Below are positions 1 to 6,765 of a DNA stretch of 64,000 bases, piece by piece (position 1 is the first letter of the stretch; the number at the start of each line of letters is the position of its first letter). Origin of the DNA: Saprospiraceae bacterium (GTDB taxonomy: Bacteria > Bacteroidota > Bacteroidia > Chitinophagales > Saprospiraceae); contig JABDMH010000014.1 of the NCBI GenBank assembly GCA_013001595.1, positions 1-64,000 of the forward strand, in the 5' to 3' direction. The notes beneath the pieces were generated by a model. The model had not been told where the DNA came from. It ran no database searches and saw nothing but the letters and a program-made list of their open reading frames with translations. The position numbers and the translations under genes were made by a program.

Positions 1-820
1 TCCAGGGTTTAGATATAGACAGACTAAGTAATCGAATTTATTTTTCTGAGGGCTCCAAGGAGATCTATAGCACCGATTTATTGGGTGATAATCTACAGGT
101 TAAACCCTTTGCATTTGAGGTCGAAGCAATCTCATTGCACCCAAGCAAAGACCGATTCTATTTCAGTGGTCAGCGGACAGCAGCCGGTATAGGTGAATTG
201 AGCTCGGGGATGGAGATTTAAACTCATACTCAAAATTCGGCGGATTTAATTGGCAATTTTGCGATTGATCCTGATGCAGAAAGATATTACTATTTTAATG
301 GTGCCAATTCTTCAATTTCCTATCGTGACCTAGATGGAGAGAACGAAGGAATGTTGACGCTATTTAACGATGCAAGCACCTTCCGGGATTTCTTTCTTGC
401 GACTTATCAAACGAATCAATACCAGTAGTTGATAATGATGGAGATGGTGCACTTTCTGACATCGACTGCAACGATAATGATCCCAGCATTTACCCAGATG
501 CCCCAGAAATTGCGAACAATGGAATAGAGGAAGACTATGATGGTTTGGATGAAATGACTACTTCTACTTATTCATCCAGCCTCACGGGATATATGGTTTA
601 CCCAAACCCTGCCCAATCTATTCTCCATGTGAATGCGGACCTGGACAATGTAAACTTCACTATTATTTCTCCACTAGGTCAGGTAATGAAACAGGGAAGA
701 ATCAATCCCAATATGGACGACAGCCAGGTTGACGATCTAGTTAATGGTACCTACATCTTGAAATTGTCTCCCACAGAAGATCAAAAGCTTGGTACCCAAC
801 TTAGATTTGTCAAATTCTGA
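1..820 (+). pseudogene. Decayed T9SS-sorted surface protein, 3' part
   Basis: Reading frame 3 from base 3 gives repeat units of the LDL-receptor YWTD/propeller type (RIYFSE..EIYSTDLLGDN, RFYFSGQ, RYYYFNG..ISYRDLDG). The frame is broken by an in-frame TAA at 219-221, where a single C-to-T change at a CAA codon would explain it, and runs on to a TAG at 426-428. The coding signal then continues in frame 2: a metal-binding motif of the MopE/thrombospondin-3 kind (DNDGDG..SDIDCNDNDPSIYPDAPE) from about 431, then a type A T9SS sorting domain (VYPNPAQSILHV near 596, GTYILKL near 745) ending with TGA at 818-820. The protein would have been exported and anchored on the cell surface. One nonsense codon plus one frameshift near 415-425 make it a pseudogene, unless these are sequencing errors. 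The 5' end lies outside the window. Confidence 0.72.
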
Positions 821-894
821 TGTGAGATCTCTTCAATCAGTGTTGCGTAATCCTAAAAAAACTGCTGGCCTCAGAGCAAATGTTCTTTTACAGA

Positions 895-1668
895 TTAATA
901 TCTTCCGTAAATTTTAAGGGCTTCCAACATTGACTTCTCGCGTTTTATAATGGGTACCATCTTGGTTTCTTTGTCATCATAGTCAGCAAGCAAAGCGATG
1001 ACTGCTTCAGCAGAATCCTCCGGAACCACTACTACCCCATCGTTGTCACCAACTATGAAATCACCCGGATGTACCATTACCTGAGCACACATCACCGGTT
1101 CCTGTTTTGAAACGCTGACCATCCTGCCTACAGAAGTAGCTGGACTGATGGTCCGTGCAAAAACTGGGAATCCAATCTTACGAATTTCGGTAACATCTCT
1201 GGCAGCTCCATCGATTACGGTACCTTCTAAACCCCTTGTGTGTGCTGTGGTTGCCATCAAATTGCCTATGCCGGCGATTTCAAGACCATCTTCCAGCACA
1301 TACACAAGTACGCTACCAGCTGGTGCTTCATCTAAAATTTGCAGCGCATAGTTGGGATATTCTCGGTCGTCGTTCTTCAATACAGGTCGCAGCAGCGCCG
1401 TCCAAGCCTTTCCCACTATTTTCTGCTCAAAGATGGGCTTCATATCCGCACTCATCCATCCCCGTGCGCCAGTGACGGCTTCAACGGCATCAGCAATATT
1501 TCCAGTACTGTTGGCAGGAGCTCTCAATGCAGCTATAATCTCTTCATCAGACATCTGGTCCTGTCCAATGGTCAGATTATATGAACCAGCTAGCAAGGAT
1601 AGCAAGAGCACTCCCTTCAATGTCCAAGATTCTAGTGCGTGAATAAGATGGCTTTTATAAGATTTCAT
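895..1668 (-). CDS. Exported RraA-like / HMG-aldolase family protein
   Basis: 257 residues. Residues 1-35 form a signal peptide (hydrophobic GVLLLSLLAGSYNL, then GQDQ). The rest is a full RraA/4-hydroxy-4-methyl-2-oxoglutarate aldolase-type domain with the family motifs GLEGTVIDGAARD and GDFIVGDNDGVVVVP. Family members either inhibit RNase E (RraA) or are metal-dependent aldolases/decarboxylases using the Arg-Asp pair in the GxxRD loop. A signal peptide argues against the RNase role and for periplasmic substrate processing. Nothing next to it names the substrate. It is monocistronic on the minus strand and convergent with the dead surface protein gene, with a promoter-like TATATTTG box just upstream. 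The fold is sure; the reaction is open. Confidence 0.85.
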   Translation of the reverse strand: MKSYKSHLIHALESWTLKGVLLLSLLAGSYNLTIGQDQMSDEEIIAALRAPANSTGNIADAVEAVTGARGWMSADMKPIFEQKIVGKAWTALLRPVLKNDDREYPNYALQILDEAPAGSVLVYVLEDGLEIAGIGNLMATTAHTRGLEGTVIDGAARDVTEIRKIGFPVFARTISPATSVGRMVSVSKQEPVMCAQVMVHPGDFIVGDNDGVVVVPEDSAEAVIALLADYDDKETKMVPIIKREKSMLEALKIYGRY

Positions 1669-1690
1669 TTCTGCATTATTTATTGAGGAC

Positions 1691-1698
1691 CAAATATA
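1691..1698 (-). promoter_or_regulatory. Bacteroidota -7 box upstream of the RraA-like gene
   Basis: On the minus strand this reads TATATTTG, an exact match to the Bacteroidota -7 consensus TAnnTTTG. It ends 23 bases before the start codon. The -33 element is weak: a TTAG lies about 16 bases upstream instead of TTTG at the usual 17-23. Confidence 0.42.
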
Positions 1699-2059
1699 GT
1701 TTGATTCTATCTAACCCCATAGTTATATCTAACATTTTCAATATATGTGGGGGGAAGGGGTGTTATGGTGGTGTGGTGTTTTGGTATTATGGGATAAGTT
1801 CTGACCCAGATCAGCTGTAGCGGTGGATAATTCCACGGTGGAAAAATGGCGGGTAAGGAGTAGAAAAGGGTAAAAGGGGGTGCAGCCCTCTCTGGCGACA
1901 GCATGCGGAGCTACACTGTTGGAGCTGGAGGGACCTGCGGTCTAAGTTGAGGTCGGTATTGACCGTCGCGGTGCATTTCCTCCGACGTAATCGAAAAGGG
2001 CTGGTATGGTGGTACTATGGGATAAGGTCTCGCCCGGTTGGTCCAACCCTTTCTATATT
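1699..2059. other. G-rich intergenic stretch with a weak internal repeat
   Basis: No convincing gene. The plus strand is strongly G-rich and C-poor from about 1745 to 2040. Two stretches resemble each other, each built on a GGTGGT(G/A) run followed by TATGGGATAAG (near 1790 and near 2017). Short ORFs here have biased, low-complexity translations. It could be an intergenic repeat or a structured RNA, but I cannot assign it. Confidence 0.3.
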
Positions 2060-3766
2060 TTATACCCTTTCTACTTTTTGACCCTTGCTCTTCATAATAA
2101 CCTGAGCTCGGTTATAAGCAGAAATCAAAGCATTCACCCCAGACCTGCGAATGCTCGTATGCTCACCACAACCCCAAAACCTGATTTTCGGATCCGACTT
2201 TAACGAGATTTCTATGTAAGAAACAGAGACTGAAGCGGAGCTGTGTCCTATAGAATGCGAACGATATTGTTCTACATCAAAGTCCTTCCATCCTTTTTGT
2301 TTCATAGCATATACCACTGAATTAATGGGCCCGTTTCCCTTTCCTTCCAACTCCATTTCCTTATCTCGGTGGGTAAGTGTCAACACGGAATGAACTTCTG
2401 TATCCGTCAATTCCCTAATGTCATATTTTATTAGGTCAATGATATCTCGACGGTTCACAAATTCTTTTTGAAACTCCTGTTGGATTTCCTTGAAAGTTAA
2501 CTCCCTCCCATATTGGTCTGCTAAGCTATTGATATGTAAACCAACTTCTGGATGCATTTTCTTTGGCAGGTCATATTTAAACTCCCTTTTTAAAATATAA
2601 GCTACGCCACCTTTACCGCTTTGGCTGTTGATTCTAATAATGGCTTCATAACTACGACCTATGTCAATTGGATCGATGGTTAGATAAGGGACAGCCCAGT
2701 CCGTCTGATCGTCTTCCCTTAAATCCATCCCTTTCTTAATGGCATCTTGGTGACTGCCGCTGAAAGCTGTAAACACCAGCTCTCCGGCGTATGGGTGACG
2801 CTCATGAACGATCATTCCGGTACTTCTTTCATAAACTTTCCGGATTGCATCTATGTCAGAGAAGTCCAAGCCTGTCTGAATCCCGTGGCTATTCATATTG
2901 AGAGCCACGTTGACAATGTCTAAATTACCCGTACGTTCTCCATTCCCAAATAAGGTGCCTTCTACACGATCTGCTCCTGCCAATAAGCCCAATTCTGTTG
3001 ACGCAATACCAGTTCCCCGGTCATTGTGCGTATGCAAGCTCACCACTATGGATTCCCGATTTTTGATTGTGCGACAAAACCATTCTATTTGATCTGCGTA
3101 TGTATTGGGCATATTCCATTCCACAGTAGATGGAAGATTGAGAATCATTGGGTGTTCCGGGGTCGGTTGCCAACTGTCTATCACTGCTTCGCATACCTCG
3201 ATGGCATAGTCTTCTTCCGTATCAGAAAAGCTTTCGGGTGAATACTCTAGTGTAATATGCGTGTCAGGAATCTCTCCGACAAGTGATTTTATCAATAGTG
3301 TGCCATCAACAGCGATCGCTTTGATCTCCTCCTTGCTAGCGTTGCTAAAAGTTATTCTCCGCTGCAATTTTGAAGTGGAGTTATACAGGTGTACTATTGC
3401 ATTTTTCACACCCTTCAACGATTCGAAAGTGCGACGAATGAGTGGCTCACGAGCTTGAACAAGTACTTGAATGGTAACATCTTCTGGTATGAGGTTTTCC
3501 ACCACTAATTTCCGTAAGAAGTTAAACTCAGTATCCGAAGCCGAAGGAAAACCTACTTCGATTTGCTTAAATCCAATGGCAACCAGCTGCTCAAATAGTC
3601 TTACTTTTTGTTTGATATTCATAGGCACCGGAAGCGCCTGATTTCCATCTCTAAGATCCACACTACACCATATAGGGGCACGTTCAAGTGTACGATCTGG
3701 CCATTGCCTGTCCTTTAAGGATATTGGTTCAAATGGCGTATACTTACTGATGTTTAATGTCTTCAT
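2060..3766 (-). CDS. leuA: 2-isopropylmalate synthase, long (fungal-like) form
   Basis: 568 residues. It condenses acetyl-CoA with 2-ketoisovalerate, the first committed step of leucine synthesis, in the cytoplasm. The DRE-TIM catalytic barrel spans about residues 28-320, with the start-of-barrel motif DLRDGNQ (Arg and Asp of the catalytic site) and the metal-binding SLHTHNDRGTG. The C-terminal leucine-sensing dimer domain lies about 430-560. The N-terminal extension (ISKYTPFEPISLKDRQWPDR) and the length near 560 are typical of the LeuA2 type found in actinobacteria and fungi, not the ~510-residue E. coli type. No leuBCD or ilv genes are adjacent, which is unusual because these are often clustered. 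It starts with ATG, ends with TAA and appears intact. Confidence 0.95.
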   Translation of the reverse strand: MKTLNISKYTPFEPISLKDRQWPDRTLERAPIWCSVDLRDGNQALPVPMNIKQKVRLFEQLVAIGFKQIEVGFPSASDTEFNFLRKLVVENLIPEDVTIQVLVQAREPLIRRTFESLKGVKNAIVHLYNSTSKLQRRITFSNASKEEIKAIAVDGTLLIKSLVGEIPDTHITLEYSPESFSDTEEDYAIEVCEAVIDSWQPTPEHPMILNLPSTVEWNMPNTYADQIEWFCRTIKNRESIVVSLHTHNDRGTGIASTELGLLAGADRVEGTLFGNGERTGNLDIVNVALNMNSHGIQTGLDFSDIDAIRKVYERSTGMIVHERHPYAGELVFTAFSGSHQDAIKKGMDLREDDQTDWAVPYLTIDPIDIGRSYEAIIRINSQSGKGGVAYILKREFKYDLPKKMHPEVGLHINSLADQYGRELTFKEIQQEFQKEFVNRRDIIDLIKYDIRELTDTEVHSVLTLTHRDKEMELEGKGNGPINSVVYAMKQKGWKDFDVEQYRSHSIGHSSASVSVSYIEISLKSDPKIRFWGCGEHTSIRRSGVNALISAYNRAQVIMKSKGQKVERV

Positions 3767-3872
3767 ACTCTGTCTTAAGCCTTAAATTCCAAAGGGTTAC
3801 ACTGTCTCTCTAGCTCTACCCTTCTGTAAATATGCACTCATTCTGAATAGGAGGCCATTCAAATACTCAACT

Positions 3873-3896
3873 TGCTTTGAAAATATTTTCAGAGCA
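3873..3896. promoter_or_regulatory. 24-bp dyad upstream of leuA (operator candidate)
   Basis: TGCTTTGAAAAT at 3873-3884 is followed directly by ATTTTCAGAGCA at 3885-3896. The two arms are inverted repeats matching at 11 of 12 positions, with no spacer. The element lies about 105-130 bases upstream of the leuA start, in a 319-base gap (3767-4085) that otherwise shows nothing recognisable. Symmetry without a loop fits a dimeric repressor site better than a terminator hairpin. The regulator is unknown. Confidence 0.4.
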
Positions 3897-4085
3897 GCTG
3901 TTCTCGCCACCTCCGGATTCAATGATAATCAGTTACTTACACAATAACCTGGCTTATATACTAGAAATTCGTAGCGAGGATTGAAAGAACAAGAAAATAA
4001 GCTGTTTTCCTGACTGAATAATCGTGGTGCCATAGTGAAGTCAGCTAATTCGCTAGCAAGCCAACCACCCAGCCGCCAACACCCA

Positions 4086-5690
4086 TTACTGCACTCTCAC
4101 CAATTGCCGAACAATCTGAGCATTGTTTCCATTCTTATAATGCACGACAATCTCTACAAGGTAATCGGTAGCGACATCAGCCGCTTGAAAATCTAACCGT
4201 ACTTGCCCATTTTCAGGATCTACGTTTGGATGCCAGAAAAGTAAGCTGCTAACTGCTGGTGCTTCAACTGGTTCTTTGATCGCAATCGGATATTGTATGG
4301 GCGCCTGTACACCTTGCAATCTCATAACTGGTAATGCATGCTCATTAGCAAGTACGAAATTCGGATCTAACATATCCACATATACCAGACCACCAAAAGC
4401 CATAGTGGAAAGCTTTTCCAATACACCATAATCTGAATATATTTTGAAGCTTTCGATATCCTGTAAAGGAAGGTGGGCAATGTAGTTGCCATCTCTGGTG
4501 CCTAAATTATTGACTAAAAAGAGCGGTGACCTGCTGAATAGTTTGGTAATCCCGTAGCGTTGGTACATCATTTGTGTGCGATATCGATCTTTTCCATTAC
4601 GGCGAAATTTCAGGCTTACTAAAATCTCTTTCATCAGATCCACAGTGGTACCTCTTAGATCATAGTTTTGCACATCAATAAAATGGACTGGTTCGGGAAC
4701 TGTTCTACCCGTATTTGTACTATCTGGAATAGTCAAAATGGCTACCTGCTTGAATAGCCTATTGATCTTTTTCTCCTCACGATAGGATAAAAGGTGTCTG
4801 GCTATACTGGCATCCAGCCTTGGTTTAGGCAGCACTACTTGAGGTGCTGGATCCGGCACCCTTGGCGTAATGGAAATCTCGCGGTCCAAATAATCTAAGA
4901 ATAAGATCTGACGTTTTTCGCTAAATGGCGTCAAAGCTAGGTTGAATTCATCTGTATCTAGATTAACTCCCGTGCCATCAAAGACCATGTCTTGCGCATT
5001 GAATGCAAACAGCAGATGATTCCGAATTCTTCCTGGTTCTTCTACTTTTCTTGATCCAAAAAAAGGAATACCCTGAAGTCGTTGGGAAGGCAATTGAGCT
5101 GATTTCGCTAATCTGACGGTCGCCGTATGTCCAGTGAAAAGCTTGTGGTCGCGTACAGAAATAGAGATGCGTTGCACTTCAGCATCTATGTTTACTGGTA
5201 GATCAATAGTATGCTCAAGTTGTTTGCCTACCTCAAAAGCCTCTGATACATAGCTGATGGATGGGTCAGCTGCGGTCAGCGAATCGATATCAATGGTCTC
5301 TTCCGCTGTATGTTCTTGGTCATTGAAGACATGCAGTACGGTATGCACCACGAGTGATTTTTCAAAATCCTCCGCATAAACGCCAATCTTCAACGGATAT
5401 GATCCTGAAGGCAATGTAAAATCTAGTTTAATATACCCTTCCGCACAACCATTATTAACAGAAAGGTAATAGGGTTCAACGAGATCCCCAGTACCCTCCA
5501 AGTCAACTTTAGCAATGATGGTATCTCCGCGGAGGGCAGCATTGCAAAAGCTATAAAAAACATATTCTCCAGCGAAATAATAGGGCTTGTCAAAATGGAT
5601 CGATGTGGTCTGACTCCTAATCACAAGAGGAATAGTGCCTAAGAAGAAGGACCATAAAACAAATCGAAAATAACGTTGAAGTACATCCAT
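4086..5690 (-). CDS. Secreted MG2-like domain protein, third gene of the TonB operon
   Basis: 534 residues with a signal peptide (FVLWSFFLGTIPLVIRSQ). The N-terminal region (FDKPYYFAGEYVFYSFCNAAL..GYIKLDFTLPSGSYPLKIGVY) resembles the macroglobulin MG2-type beta-sandwich found at the start of many Bacteroidota cell-envelope proteins. The middle (about 330-460) has the look of a degenerate TonB plug (ITKLFSRSPLFLVNNLGTRDGNYIAHLPLQDIESFKIY..GGLVYV). The end (PENGQVRLDFQAADVATDYLVEI) is a second beta domain. It has no transmembrane barrel. It starts one base after the DUF4249 lipoprotein gene, so the three genes are almost surely one operon. It is probably a periplasmic or surface partner of the receptor. 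The exact function is unknown. Confidence 0.75.
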   Translation of the reverse strand: MDVLQRYFRFVLWSFFLGTIPLVIRSQTTSIHFDKPYYFAGEYVFYSFCNAALRGDTIIAKVDLEGTGDLVEPYYLSVNNGCAEGYIKLDFTLPSGSYPLKIGVYAEDFEKSLVVHTVLHVFNDQEHTAEETIDIDSLTAADPSISYVSEAFEVGKQLEHTIDLPVNIDAEVQRISISVRDHKLFTGHTATVRLAKSAQLPSQRLQGIPFFGSRKVEEPGRIRNHLLFAFNAQDMVFDGTGVNLDTDEFNLALTPFSEKRQILFLDYLDREISITPRVPDPAPQVVLPKPRLDASIARHLLSYREEKKINRLFKQVAILTIPDSTNTGRTVPEPVHFIDVQNYDLRGTTVDLMKEILVSLKFRRNGKDRYRTQMMYQRYGITKLFSRSPLFLVNNLGTRDGNYIAHLPLQDIESFKIYSDYGVLEKLSTMAFGGLVYVDMLDPNFVLANEHALPVMRLQGVQAPIQYPIAIKEPVEAPAVSSLLFWHPNVDPENGQVRLDFQAADVATDYLVEIVVHYKNGNNAQIVRQLVRVQ

Positions 5691-5691
5691 C

Positions 5692-6765
5692 TTATTGCCA
5701 ATAATGAGGTCTACTGGTTGTGCTATTAGCCAGCATTAAACAATTAAGGCAAGGATCTGGATCATCTGCTGTGATAAACATGGGCTCTACCCAAAGGGCA
5801 CATTTAGATACTGGACGACCGGCCATGGTATTGGTTACACGCAATCGCATCGTATCCACTTCAGAAGCATGAAAAAAACCATTGATGGCTTCCGCAGGAT
5901 TCGATTCGTTAATAATATTGCTGCGTATTCTACCCGGAAAAACGTCATAAATATTTCCAGATCTCTCATTACTTGCTTTTACCTCTTTCCAATACTCCAC
6001 GGAAGCTTGCGTTAGTGATTTCTGAACCACCGTAAAGTAATTGGCACTGCTGAACCTATAGTCACTAATGACTTCTGCAATCTCAAAATCGGATATAGCA
6101 TCTGAACCCGGAAAGTCTTGAGTTGCCACAATATTGATGTCATTAGTGAAAATATCGTTCTTTGCATAGCAAGTCTTTCTTTGGTAGTTTGGATTCGAAC
6201 GTGTGCCTTCAACAAACTCAAAGGTAGAAGTCACCGACCAGGTCAGGGATACAGGTGTTCCAACGGCATTGATGAGTGGAGTATGCACCAATAGTTGCAC
6301 ATACGTTTGCGAAATAATGTTTCCTACTTCAGTTAGAAATGGACGAGATTCTAGCTGGACACTCAAAGAATCCGCCCTAGGAACCGGCAAAAGGGTTTGC
6401 CTTTTCGAAAGATATCGATCGCCCTCTACATAGGCTACCAGTTGAAACGTCACCGATGCAGGGTCGCCTCCATACCTATCATGAAACTCAACGATCGGTA
6501 TTTTTGTCAGTTGATCTTGAATAATGGAGAATTCGTCATCACCATATAATATGGAGAAATCTCCTTGCATTTTTTGACCGGTTGGGGCACCAGAAATACC
6601 CTGCGTGCTTGAGACATCTGCCCAAAATAAATAATCTTGTCCATTTCGTTCTACATAACCCTCTATGACCTTTCGCTGCTTCTGCTGAGCAGGTAAATCT
6701 AAATCGATTTCATCTATACACGAGCTCAGTAGTAAAATGCTACCCATCCAGAATCCCCACTTCAT
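5692..6765 (-). CDS. DUF4249 family outer-membrane lipoprotein
   Basis: 357 residues. The N-terminus MKWGFWMGSILLLSSC is a lipoprotein signal peptide with the lipidated Cys at 16. The following IDEIDLDLPAQQKQRKVIEGYVERNG and the conserved middle (FELVAYVEGD-like, RADSLSV) match DUF4249, a beta-sandwich family nearly always encoded beside TonB-dependent receptors in Bacteroidota. It likely acts as the receptor's surface lid or substrate-binding partner, comparable in position (not in sequence) to SusD. Its ATG overlaps the receptor stop codon by four bases (ATGA arrangement), indicating translational coupling. Confidence 0.88.
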   Translation of the reverse strand: MKWGFWMGSILLLSSCIDEIDLDLPAQQKQRKVIEGYVERNGQDYLFWADVSSTQGISGAPTGQKMQGDFSILYGDDEFSIIQDQLTKIPIVEFHDRYGGDPASVTFQLVAYVEGDRYLSKRQTLLPVPRADSLSVQLESRPFLTEVGNIISQTYVQLLVHTPLINAVGTPVSLTWSVTSTFEFVEGTRSNPNYQRKTCYAKNDIFTNDINIVATQDFPGSDAISDFEIAEVISDYRFSSANYFTVVQKSLTQASVEYWKEVKASNERSGNIYDVFPGRIRSNIINESNPAEAINGFFHASEVDTMRLRVTNTMAGRPVSKCALWVEPMFITADDPDPCLNCLMLANSTTSRPHYWQ

